Counted from the first letter of the stretch, positions 1-6,204 are shown. The stretch: DNA of 10,603 bases from an uncultured Eggerthellaceae bacterium (GCA_910577495.1 CAJTML010000072.1:1-10603), one strand, 5' to 3'. Notes: generated by a model not told the origin, from the letters alone. Made by a program: numbers and translations.

Positions 1-240
1 GTTGACCGTGCCGCAAATGGCAAGGCGCCCGATGTCGCCGCCCGGGAAAAAGTGCGGCGTCACCACGAAACTGTCAGTTGAAAACGACAGGCGCTCACCA
101 GCTGCGGGCGCCGCAAGCACCGCCGCGTCATCACCTTGCAGCAAGACATCGCTGCCGTAAGCCTCGTAAAACACCTCGTCAATGATGCGATTCATCATGA
201 GGCCGCCGCTGCCATGTCCTAGCATTACCGTGGTATCCAT
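1..240 (-). CDS. hypE: HypE, hydrogenase maturation protein (N-terminal 80 residues, cut by window edge)
   Basis: HypE dehydrates the thiocarbamate formed on its C-terminal cysteine by HypF to a thiocyanate, the source of the cyanide ligands of the NiFe-hydrogenase iron. It acts in the cytoplasm. I translated the reverse strand by eye: the frame is open from the ATG at 240 to position 1, and the stop lies beyond the left edge. The N-terminus carries the family opening LGHGSGG (residues 7-13), the GDDAAVL segment (36-42) and the very characteristic DSFVVTPHFFPGGDIG (56-71) followed by CGTVN (76-80). These are the ATP-binding AIRS-like domain motifs. The C-terminal cysteine cannot be seen. AGGAG lies about 9 nt upstream of the start (complement of 250-254). 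nikR is the next gene upstream on the same strand, 131 bp away, so other hyp genes may lie further left. Confidence 0.93.
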   Translation of the reverse strand, partial: MDTTVMLGHGSGGLMMNRIIDEVFYEAYGSDVLLQGDDAAVLAAPAAGERLSFSTDSFVVTPHFFPGGDIGRLAICGTVN

Positions 241-281
241 GTAAAAACTCCTTGTGTCAATAAAATGGCGAAGGTGAGGCG

Positions 282-375
282 GGCGAACGCGCGCGCCTGG
301 GGCGAACGCGCCTGCCTGGAGCTAATGCGCGTACCTGGGCGAACGCGCCTGCCTGGGGCGGATGCGCGCTCTTAG
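282..375. repeat. Five tandem copies of a 19-bp GC-rich unit between nikR and hypE
   Basis: Units begin at 282, 301, 320, 339 (18 bp) and 357. The second reads GGCGAACGCGCCTGCCTGG; the first and fourth are close to it, and the third and fifth are diverged. The last unit ends across the nikR stop codon (complement of 372-374), so the array fills most of the nikR-hypE gap. Individual units are not convincing palindromes and no T-run follows, so this does not look like an intrinsic terminator. Function is unknown: slippage-generated spacer, protein-binding array and mRNA element are all possible. Confidence 0.85.
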
Positions 376-800
376 CGAGGGAGGCCTTCGCCAGCAGTGG
401 TCACAACCAGCCTGCCGTTTTGCACGCCCTTCGTGCCCAAAATCAAGTTCGCAATATCATGCACCAGAGCCGCTTCGCCACGCAAAACGATCACCTCAAG
501 GCACTGATGCGCGTCCACGTGCACATGCATGGACGAAACGATGTTGTCCACGTAATCGTGCTGGATCAGGTGTAACTTCTCCTGCAGGTCGCTGGCGTGA
601 TGGTCAAACACAATAGTAAGCGTGCCCATGACCTCCACGCCCGGCAGCGCGCATTCGTCCTCAATGAGCGCATCGCGAACCAAATCACGCACGACCTCGC
701 TACGGTTTTTCGCCAGACCTCGACGCGCAACAAGCTGGTCAAACCGCACCAGCAGCTCCTCGGGCATAGCAACAGAAAACCGCATGAGATCATTGGTCAT
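372..800 (-). CDS. nikR: NikR-type nickel-responsive ribbon-helix-helix regulator
   Basis: NikR is a tetrameric repressor: an N-terminal ribbon-helix-helix binds DNA and a C-terminal ACT-like domain binds Ni(II). In other bacteria it controls nickel uptake, urease or hydrogenase genes. The 142 residues fit the family. The RHH strand and helices are residues 5-48 (MRFSVAMPEELLVRFDQLV, then KNRSEVVRDLVRDAL). All four high-affinity nickel ligands of E. coli NikR are present with identical spacing: His81, His92, His94 and Cys100, within the SSMHVHVDAHQCLEVIVLRG block. The protein should therefore sense nickel. The start at 800 has only a weak AGAAG upstream; Met6 is an alternative but has no better ribosome site. 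The gene lies 43 bp after the 84-residue gene and 131 bp before hypE, all on one strand, which suggests control of nickel supply for hydrogenase assembly. Confidence 0.93.
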   Translation of the reverse strand: MTNDLMRFSVAMPEELLVRFDQLVARRGLAKNRSEVVRDLVRDALIEDECALPGVEVMGTLTIVFDHHASDLQEKLHLIQHDYVDNIVSSMHVHVDAHQCLEVIVLRGEAALVHDIANLILGTKGVQNGRLVVTTAGEGLPR

Positions 801-843
801 AATGCACTTCTTTTCGTGATACGTTTGGCGAACAAGCCGGCCA

Positions 844-1098
844 CTACACCAAATTAACGCTTACCTGCGAAGCGGCGCGGGCGTCATCTTCCAGCGCGTC
901 TTTGGCCTCGTCAAGCAGCGCGCGCACGTCGTCTAACAGCGCTTGTGCGGCATGCAACTTTGCGCACGTTTCAGGATAACCCGCGTCGTCAGCCATATGA
1001 CCAAGCGAGTGCGCCCAACGACGCTCCAACTTAATATGGTCATCAATCTGGTCAATCATTTGTTCAAACTGTCCGGTGTTGATTCCGTTTGTGCACAT
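844..1098 (-). CDS. Small helical protein of unknown function with HxxxH and CxxxH motifs
   Basis: I do not recognise this 84-residue protein. It has a full-strength ribosome site, TAAGGAGG (complement of 1105-1112), 6 nt before the ATG, so it is very probably translated. It reads as two amphipathic helices (about residues 10-39 and 43-76) broken at Tyr41-Pro42. The second helix is rich in Asp, Glu, Leu and Ala. Potential metal-binding side chains sit at helix spacing: His30-xxx-His34 near the end of the first helix and Cys45-xxx-His49 at the start of the second, with His21 nearby. There is no signal peptide or membrane segment. It is the first gene of a probable operon with nikR and hypE. 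From that context a role in metal or hydrogenase handling is conceivable, but this is inference and the protein could be unrelated. Confidence 0.82.
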   Translation of the reverse strand: MCTNGINTGQFEQMIDQIDDHIKLERRWAHSLGHMADDAGYPETCAKLHAAQALLDDVRALLDEAKDALEDDARAASQVSVNLV

Positions 1099-1104
1099 CG
1101 TGCG

Positions 1105-1112
1105 CCTCCTTA
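1105..1112 (-). promoter_or_regulatory. Consensus Shine-Dalgarno of the 84-residue gene
   Basis: The complement reads TAAGGAGG, 6 nt upstream of the ATG at 1098. It supports this otherwise unrecognised small gene as real and fixes its start. Confidence 0.85.
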
Positions 1113-1114
1113 GT

Positions 1115-1123
1115 TGGTATCAT
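1115..1123 (+). promoter_or_regulatory. Extended -10 element upstream of the gene at 1159/1165
   Basis: TGGTATCAT matches an extended -10 (TGn plus TATCAT, five of six to TATAAT). The expected transcription start is near 1130, about 30 nt before the start codon. No good -35 was seen, which is tolerated with an extended -10. Confidence 0.4.
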
Positions 1124-1134
1124 GATGGTTATAC
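1117..1134. promoter_or_regulatory. 18-bp imperfect dyad across both divergent promoters
   Basis: GTATCATGATGGTTATAC has GTAT/ATAC ends and further matching positions inside (six of nine pairs are symmetric). It covers the -10 elements of both directions, a typical place for an operator. E. coli NikR binds GTATGA-N16-TCATAC. The half-site resembles that, but the spacing here is much shorter, so assignment to NikR is speculative. Confidence 0.3.
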
Positions 1135-1156
1135 GGCGAACAATCTGCGTCTGCAA
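1128..1156 (-). promoter_or_regulatory. Candidate promoter of the 84-residue gene/nikR/hypE operon
   Basis: On the reverse strand TTGCAG (complement of 1151-1156) is followed after exactly 17 nt by TATAAC (complement of 1128-1133). This places transcription start near 1121 and gives a leader of roughly 20 nt. The -10 is good and the -35 keeps only TTG. It overlaps the rightward promoter at 1115-1123. Confidence 0.4.
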
Positions 1157-1158
1157 GG

Positions 1159-1635
1159 GTGGGTGTGAAAATTTCTGCGAATGGTAACATGTGCGAGGCC
1201 ACACTGGTGTCAACGTGGTCGCTTTTTGGCGAACACCTCACTGGTGAGCGCTGCGGCATCTTTGTGGTCGTAAGCTCAGTGCTGCTTGATGGCGAAGCGC
1301 GCGATGCACTCAACAGCACCGCAAAAACCTTTGGCTACGGACAAGCCGCCTGCACGTTTGCGCAGGTGCAAGGCGCACATGACACGAATCTGGACGCGGC
1401 CGCTTTGCGTCTTTTGGTAGAGGGGCTGGACCCGTACTGCATCGTGGTGACCGATGCGGCAGCCGGGCAGATGCTGGGCGAAGCATACCGCACACAACTT
1501 GCACCTAATAGCGCTGCGCGCATCATGGGCAGAAGCGTGGTGGCACTGGATTCGTTTGAGTCACAACTCAAAAGTGCCCAGGACAAACAAGTTGCCTGGG
1601 CACTTCTCAAAACACTTCCTCGCTGCGAGGGATAG
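1159..1635 (+). CDS. Unrecognised cytoplasmic alpha/beta protein, about 156-158 residues
   Basis: No family is recognised. Counting from the GTG at 1159, the sequence alternates hydrophobic strands and helices. There is a strand at CGIFVVVSSVLL (residues 32-43), a helix at 46-58, a strand around ACTFAQVQG (64-72), a helix at 79-90, a strand-turn at YCIVVTDAAAGQM (93-105), a short strand at GRSVVALDSF (124-133), and a C-terminal helix at 141-153. This suggests a Rossmann-like fold. There is no signal peptide, membrane segment or zinc motif; single cysteines at 12, 32, 65, 94 and 156 are scattered. Two GTG starts compete. The one at 1165 has AAGGGTGG at a better distance; the one at 1159 nearly touches it. 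I favour 1165. The gene diverges from the nikR operon and converges on the mutase gene. Confidence 0.72.
   Translation: MGVKISANGNMCEATLVSTWSLFGEHLTGERCGIFVVVSSVLLDGEARDALNSTAKTFGYGQAACTFAQVQGAHDTNLDAAALRLLVEGLDPYCIVVTDAAAGQMLGEAYRTQLAPNSAARIMGRSVVALDSFESQLKSAQDKQVAWALLKTLPRCEG
1572..1605 (-). terminator. Strong hairpin inside the 3' coding end of the 1159 gene; probable terminator for the converging mutase
   Basis: AAGTGCCCAGG at 1572-1582 is perfectly complementary to CCTGGGCACTT at 1595-1605, with a 12-nt loop in which CAA/TTG can also pair. Read on the reverse strand the stem is followed by a run of four T's, as in intrinsic terminators. It lies about 90 nt beyond the mutase stop codon (complement of 1694-1696). 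Read forward it is coding sequence, about 30 nt before the stop of the other gene, and lacks a T-run. Confidence 0.55.
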
Positions 1636-1693
1636 CGCACGACCAACGGTCAGCGCGGGCGGCGCAGCCAACAGCCAGCGCGCAAGCGCGGCG

Positions 1694-3112
1694 TTACGCC
1701 AGCACGGCCGCTTCGCCACACGCTAAGAGCGCTTGCACCTCATCTGCGGTTTCAGCTTCAGCATAAATGCGTACGAGCGGCTCGGTACCTGACGGACGCA
1801 GCATCAGCCATGCGTCACCTTCCAAGCACAGCTTCACGCCATCGCGGCGATCAATTGCCACCACGCGCTTGCCAGCCACCTCTTCAGGGGCATACTCGGT
1901 CAGCACATGCGTGCGGAAATTCGCCATCTGTTCATCGGTGATAGACAGGCCGCGGCGCTCAAACTCCATGCTGCCAACCTTGGAGAACATGTCATCCACC
2001 AGCTGGCCAAGCGTCATGTGGCGCTCCGCCATGGTCTCGCACAGAAGCAGCGCCATGAGCAGGCCGTCGCGCTCCATGACATGATCCGGAATGCCGATGC
2101 CGCCGGATTCTTCGCCACCTAACATGACGTCGCCCTTTTCCATCTCGGCATAAATCCACTTGAAGCCAACCGGCGTGGAGGTCAGCTCCAGACCCAGACG
2201 ATCGCACATGCGCTGCAGCATGGCGGAGGCAGTCACGGTTGAAACCACGCGGCCGCGCAGGCCCTTGTCCTCAGCAAGATGCGAGGTCACCAGCGTAATA
2301 ATGCGATGCGGGTTGACGAAATTGCCATGCTCGTCCACCGCGCCAATGCGGTCGGCGTCGCCGTCGTTGATGAAGCCGGCGTCATATCCCAGTTCCACCA
2401 CTTTCTCCATGCAGCGGTTGACCCACGGCTCAATGGGCTCGGGGTGCAAGCCGTCGAAGGTGGGGTCAGCGGCGTTGTTGATTTCGCACACCTCAACGCC
2501 CAGGTCGCGCAAAAGCCCCGCCAAGTAGCCGCGGCCCGCGCCATAGAGCGGATCCACCACCACGCGCAGGTTTGCCTCGGCAATGGCCTTGGCATCCACG
2601 CGCGCCTTGAGCGCATCCAGATACGGCGTCATGAGATCTACCTCGGTATATACCCCGCGTGCGTCAGTAGGCTGCGGCGTTTCGGCCAACACCGCCTCAA
2701 CGCGATCCGTGAGATCTTTGCCCGCAGCACCGCCATCGGCCAGGCGCAGCTTCACGCCCAAATACTCAGCCGGGTTATGCGAGCTGGTCAGCATAATGCC
2801 GCCCACCGCCTCGGGGTCTTTGGAGACCGACCAGCACAGCGTCGGGGTCGGGCAATAGTCCTCAGAAAGCTTTACGTCGAAGCCATGCGTTGCAGCAACC
2901 TCTGCTGCCAACTGGGCATATGCGTGCGCATCCTGCCTGCAGTCATGCCCGATAATGAGCGTTCCCGGATTGTCCAGGGGACGCCCCGCCGCCACCGCAT
3001 CCTCTTTAAACACGCGTGCCGAAGCATCAATCACACGCACCAAATTATCGTCGGTGAATTCTTCGCCAATAATTGCGCGCCATCCATCAGTACCAAAATG
3101 AATGTCTGCCAC
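1694..3112 (-). CDS. Phosphoglucomutase/phosphomannomutase family protein
   Basis: A cytoplasmic alpha-D-phosphohexomutase that moves phosphate between C6 and C1 of a hexose through a phosphoserine, here most likely glucose-6-P to glucose-1-P for UDP-glucose synthesis. All four family motifs are present in order. They are the catalytic TSSHNP (residues 109-114, Ser111 phosphorylated; TASHNP is more usual), the Mg-binding DGDADR (250-255), the sugar loop GGEESGG (332-338) and the phosphate loop RPSGTEP (439-445). The 472-residue length fits. The sugar loop differs from the GGEQSGH usual for GlmM, which argues against phosphoglucosamine mutase, but glucose versus mannose preference cannot be decided. 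Start is GTG (complement of 3110-3112) with AAAGGA about 7 nt upstream. An ATG 8 nt further up is in another frame. The gene diverges from galE. Confidence 0.92.
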   Translation of the reverse strand: MADIHFGTDGWRAIIGEEFTDDNLVRVIDASARVFKEDAVAAGRPLDNPGTLIIGHDCRQDAHAYAQLAAEVAATHGFDVKLSEDYCPTPTLCWSVSKDPEAVGGIMLTSSHNPAEYLGVKLRLADGGAAGKDLTDRVEAVLAETPQPTDARGVYTEVDLMTPYLDALKARVDAKAIAEANLRVVVDPLYGAGRGYLAGLLRDLGVEVCEINNAADPTFDGLHPEPIEPWVNRCMEKVVELGYDAGFINDGDADRIGAVDEHGNFVNPHRIITLVTSHLAEDKGLRGRVVSTVTASAMLQRMCDRLGLELTSTPVGFKWIYAEMEKGDVMLGGEESGGIGIPDHVMERDGLLMALLLCETMAERHMTLGQLVDDMFSKVGSMEFERRGLSITDEQMANFRTHVLTEYAPEEVAGKRVVAIDRRDGVKLCLEGDAWLMLRPSGTEPLVRIYAEAETADEVQALLACGEAAVLA

Positions 3113-3150
3113 CTGAACATCCTTTCGCTTGCTTGTAGTTGCGTCCCTTC

Positions 3151-3159
3151 ATCATAGCA
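3151..3159 (-). promoter_or_regulatory. Extended -10 promoter of the mutase gene
   Basis: The complement reads TGCTATGAT, a TGn plus TATGAT (five of six). Transcription would start near 3144 with a leader of about 32 nt before the GTG. The -35 region (GCGCAT) does not match. Confidence 0.45.
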
Positions 3160-3229
3160 TCACCGACGCGACTATGCGCTGATCACCGCGCATGTATCTG
3201 GAGAAATCATACGTGTGTGAGCATCGAGG

Positions 3230-3263
3230 GCGAACCGTGTTATCCTTGTTTGATACGGTTCGC
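3230..3263. promoter_or_regulatory. Palindrome upstream of galE overlapping its probable -10
   Basis: GCGAACCGT (3230-3238) and ACGGTTCGC (3255-3263) are perfect 9-bp inverted repeats around a 16-nt centre. ATC/GAT inside can pair as well. A candidate extended -10, TGTTATCCT (3238-3246), lies within the element, and the right arm ends 19 nt before the galE ATG. That is where a repressor operator would be expected. If transcription begins upstream it could instead form a leader hairpin. Confidence 0.5.
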
Positions 3264-3282
3264 GCACGAAAGGATGAGGGCT

Positions 3283-4422
3283 ATGGCGCACACAACGCTG
3301 GCGAAATCACCGCAAGAAACGACCATTCTGGTGACCGGAGGTGCTGGCTTTATTGGCAGCCACACGGTTGTTGAGCTGCTCAAACAGGGATACAACGTCG
3401 TGATCGTTGACGACCTGAGCAACTCAAGCGCCAAGGCAGTTGAGCGCATTCGCACCATTGCGGGGCTGGATGCAGACGACGCGCAACTGGCGTTTTACGA
3501 GGCCTCCATCCTGGATCGCGCGGCGCTTGAGAAGATTTTCAGCGCGCATGAGGTGGACGGCATGATCCACTTCGCCGGTTTTAAAGCAGTGGGCGAAAGC
3601 GTGCAAAAGCCGCTTGAGTATTACTGGAACAACATCGCTGGAACCCTCGTGCTCTGCGACGTCGCCCGAGATCATGGCGTGAAAAATATCGTGTTCTCAT
3701 CAAGCGCGACCGTCTATGGTGAGCCCGAATTTATTCCCATTACGGAAAGCTGCCCCAAACATGACGCCACCAATCCGTACGGCTGGACCAAGAGCATGCT
3801 TGAGCAGATCTTAAGTGACTTGTACGTGGGCGACAACGAGTGGAATGTCGTGCTGCTTCGCTACTTTAACCCGATTGGCGCTCATGAGAGTGGTTTGATT
3901 GGCGAAGACCCCAAGGGTATTCCGAACAACTTGCTGCCCTATGTTGCGCAGGTTGCCGTGGGCAAACTTGAGCAAGTGGGCGTGTTTGGCGACGACTACC
4001 CCACCCCTGATGGCACCGGCGTGCGCGACTACATTCACGTGGTTGACCTGGCACGCGGACACGTGGCCGCACTTGACTGGATGGCAGGACGTGTGGGCAC
4101 GGGTGAAGCGCTGGGCTTGGGCTCAGTTGCTGGCACGGCTGACGCGGACGGACAGCGCCACGGGGTTGGCATCTTCAACCTGGGAACCGGCACGGGCTCA
4201 AGCGTGCTTGACGTGATCAAGGCGTTCGAGCGTGCGTGCGGGCACCCCATCCCCTACGAGATCAAGCCGCGCCGTGCAGGGGATGTGGCCGAAAACTATG
4301 CAGGCTGCGACAAAGCACGCGAAGAACTTGGCTGGGTGGCCGAGTATGACCTGGATAGAATGTGCGAAGACAGCTGGCGTTGGCAGTCCAACAACCCCGA
4401 CGGATACGCTACGGTAAGCTAA
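3283..4422 (+). CDS. galE: UDP-glucose 4-epimerase
   Basis: Interconverts UDP-glucose and UDP-galactose using tightly bound NAD+, in the cytoplasm, for the Leland pathway of galactose metabolism and for envelope polysaccharides. From the ATG at 3283 the protein has 379 residues. The NAD-binding TGGAGFIG is at 18-25, HFAG at 96-99, and the catalytic Ser141 lies in FSSSATVYG, with Tyr166 and Lys170 in NPYGWTK; they align with Ser124, Tyr149 and Lys153 of E. coli. The RYFNPIGAH (193-201) and DGTGVRDYIHVVDLA (243-257) blocks are typical of GalE. The frame is open upstream to 3139, but GAAAGGATGAGG just before 3283 and the start of homology favour this ATG; another ATG at 3274 touches the ribosome site. 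Oddity: relative to the 338-residue E. coli enzyme there is an insertion of about 25 residues (near 269-295), rich in Gly and Ala, plus a short N-terminal extension. Confidence 0.96.
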   Translation: MAHTTLAKSPQETTILVTGGAGFIGSHTVVELLKQGYNVVIVDDLSNSSAKAVERIRTIAGLDADDAQLAFYEASILDRAALEKIFSAHEVDGMIHFAGFKAVGESVQKPLEYYWNNIAGTLVLCDVARDHGVKNIVFSSSATVYGEPEFIPITESCPKHDATNPYGWTKSMLEQILSDLYVGDNEWNVVLLRYFNPIGAHESGLIGEDPKGIPNNLLPYVAQVAVGKLEQVGVFGDDYPTPDGTGVRDYIHVVDLARGHVAALDWMAGRVGTGEALGLGSVAGTADADGQRHGVGIFNLGTGTGSSVLDVIKAFERACGHPIPYEIKPRRAGDVAENYAGCDKAREELGWVAEYDLDRMCEDSWRWQSNNPDGYATVS

Positions 4423-4455
4423 ACCGCACCGCACAACAACGCACCCCTGATACGA

Positions 4456-4493
4456 AAAAGTGCTGACATCCGTTCATCGGTGTCAGCACTTTT
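4456..4493. terminator. Bidirectional intrinsic terminator between galE and the LCP gene
   Basis: AAAAGTGCTGACATC (4456-4470) pairs with the segment 4479-4493 (one G-T wobble) around an 8-nt loop. The stem is flanked by a T-run on each strand: TTTT at 4490-4493 forward, TTTTT on the reverse strand. It lies 34 bp after the galE stop and 17 bp after the stop of the converging LCP gene, so it can end transcripts from both sides. Confidence 0.9.
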
Positions 4494-4509
4494 AACATCA
4501 GCACGTTTG

Positions 4510-6204
4510 TTATGCCGCAATCGTGGTAGAAGTGGAAGCGCTTGCGGTTACGTTATCAGAAGCGCCGCTGGCTGTAGCGCCCTCGCCCCCGAGCACCGCT
4601 CCCCCACCTGTGGCACCCCCGGTGCCACCTGTTGCGTCGCCACCGCCCGTGCCAGGATCAGTTCCACCGGTGTTAGTGTTGGTATCACCACCGGTGCCGG
4701 TTCCGCCACCAGTTCCTGGGTCAGGCGTGGGGGTCGGCTCTGGATCTGGCGTTGGTGTGGGATCAGGCGTCGGCGTCGGATCCGGTGTTGGAGTGGGCTC
4801 CGGATTTGGCGTCGGTTGAGGATCCACGTAGCCCGGATCGTAATTGGTACCGCCGTTATCAACAGGCTGCTCAATCTGGGGCTGCACGTCGTAGTAGGTC
4901 TCATCTCCACCGCTGTTGCTCCAGAAATCTTGCCCATCGGTTGAGGTGCCCGATTGGAAATCAGCAGGCGGACCATCAGAAACAATTTCGCTCGGGTCTT
5001 CGCCCTTCATCATGAGCTTCATCACTTCTTCGGTCTTCTCTTCGTCGTTATAGACATACGACACGCCGTTTTCCATACCAGTCCACGAAGGAAGCATGAC
5101 CGAATACACCGTAATGCCGTCTTCGCCCTTCTTTTCACGCTCTTCAGCGGTGGCCTTGAATTTCTCAGCCAGCTTCAGAATTTCTTCGGGCGACATGTTG
5201 GTAGTAACACACTGCGAAGCAGCCTCAATCACGCCAGGCATCTGGGTAACCGGCAGCTCAAGCACACGATCCACAATGGCCATGATGAGTTGGCGCTGGT
5301 TTTGCGTACGCGTGAAGTCACCATCGGCGAAGGCACGAGAGCGGGCGAAGGCCAGCGCGTCGTCGCCATACATGTGGTACTCCTGACCCTCCTCGAAGAT
5401 GCGGCGAGGCCAGTCCGGATTGGCGGACGTGCCGTCTGCATCAGGGTCGTCGATGGTCACCTCGGGCGTGATATACACACCGTCAACTGCGTTTACCAGC
5501 GACACAAGCTCCTGGAAATTCACCTCAGCATAATAAGAAATATCAATGCCCAACTCATCTAAGTTGAGCAAATCACGCGTGGCACTAATGGTGCCGGGCG
5601 CCTGCTCAAAGGCATATGCCGCGTTGAATTTATTGATGCCGTATTCGCGCTTTTCGCCCGTTTCTTTGTCGGTGTAGGAAAAATCAATCTTAGTGTCACG
5701 CGGAATGGAAACCATCGTGATGAGGTTTTGCGTGGCATCTACGCGCACCAAAATGTTCGTGTCCGAACGAAAACCAGTTTCCTGACCATCCTCGGCGCGA
5801 CGGTCCGAGCCAATAAGCAACATGTAAAACGGCTCGTTGAAGTCATCGTTTACTACTGGTTTCAACTCATTGTCCAACGCGCTGAGCTCTTTTTGCGTTT
5901 TGTCGCCCTCGTTGAGCTGACGCGCAACGTTGCCATACCAAAGCGCAAACGCTCCACCTGCGCAAACTGCAATAATTACCAGCGCGGACACAACGCCAAT
6001 GGCAATCTTTTTGCCGCGCGACATCTTGCGTGCCGCATATGCCGGGTTGTTGCGCGAATAGCGCGAAGCGCCACCGTTGGTTTGTCTGCTGTACGCGTTA
6101 TTTGCAGCGGATCCCTGCTGACCAGGGGTGTAAACAGGTCTATAACCACCAACCGTTGACTGCTCATCAGTAGGCGTAGCGTGTGCGCCTTTATGTGACG
6201 TCAT
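4510..6204 (-). CDS. LytR-CpsA-Psr (LCP) family cell-wall glycopolymer ligase with Pro/Thr/Asp-rich tail
   Basis: LCP proteins are membrane-anchored enzymes that transfer lipid-linked teichoic acid, capsule or arabinogalactan-type polymers to peptidoglycan. The 564 residues comprise a polar cytoplasmic tail (1-64), one membrane helix (about 66-90), and the LCP catalytic domain (about 125-315). The domain shows LLIGSDRR (129-136), RSDTNILVRVD (146-156), SIPRDT (166-171), INKFNAAYAF (190-199), FARSR (286-290) and DFTRTQNQRQ (296-305), including the conserved Arg and Asp that bind the pyrophosphate and Mg. After a linker, residues 463-497 repeat PTPDPT-like hexads, probably a wall-spanning spacer, and 498-546 are Gly/Thr rich. 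There is no LPXTG sorting signal. GAGGAG lies 5 nt before the ATG. The leader is long and structured (see the hairpin and small ORF). This gene and galE end at a shared terminator. Confidence 0.95.
   Translation of the reverse strand: MTSHKGAHATPTDEQSTVGGYRPVYTPGQQGSAANNAYSRQTNGGASRYSRNNPAYAARKMSRGKKIAIGVVSALVIIAVCAGGAFALWYGNVARQLNEGDKTQKELSALDNELKPVVNDDFNEPFYMLLIGSDRRAEDGQETGFRSDTNILVRVDATQNLITMVSIPRDTKIDFSYTDKETGEKREYGINKFNAAYAFEQAPGTISATRDLLNLDELGIDISYYAEVNFQELVSLVNAVDGVYITPEVTIDDPDADGTSANPDWPRRIFEEGQEYHMYGDDALAFARSRAFADGDFTRTQNQRQLIMAIVDRVLELPVTQMPGVIEAASQCVTTNMSPEEILKLAEKFKATAEEREKKGEDGITVYSVMLPSWTGMENGVSYVYNDEEKTEEVMKLMMKGEDPSEIVSDGPPADFQSGTSTDGQDFWSNSGGDETYYDVQPQIEQPVDNGGTNYDPGYVDPQPTPNPEPTPTPDPTPTPDPTPTPDPEPTPTPDPGTGGGTGTGGDTNTNTGGTDPGTGGGDATGGTGGATGGGAVLGGEGATASGASDNVTASASTSTTIAA
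4714..4818 (-). repeat. 18-bp coding repeats encoding PTPDPT hexads in the LCP tail
   Basis: The DNA repeats with an 18-bp period, about five units with third-position variation, giving Pro-Thr-Pro-Asp/Glu/Asn-Pro repeats over residues 463-497. Codon divergence between units suggests selection for the peptide. Such arrays can change copy number by slippage in steps of six residues. Confidence 0.8.

Noticed and set aside
282..375. Possible CRISPR array in the 19-bp repeats
   Set aside because: Units abut directly with no unique spacers, and no cas gene is present.
2279..3157. 292-residue open frame on the plus strand
   Set aside because: It is antisense to the mutase, whose catalytic motifs are all intact. 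The frame has no recognisable domain and arises from high-GC codon bias.
3139..3282. Upstream extension of galE to 3139
   Set aside because: The added 48 residues carry no GalE homology and contain the promoter and palindrome. The ribosome site lies just before 3283.
4523..4819. Pro/Val/Gly-rich open frame on the plus strand
   Set aside because: It is the complement of the PTPDPT repeat of the LCP tail; low complexity explains the open frame.
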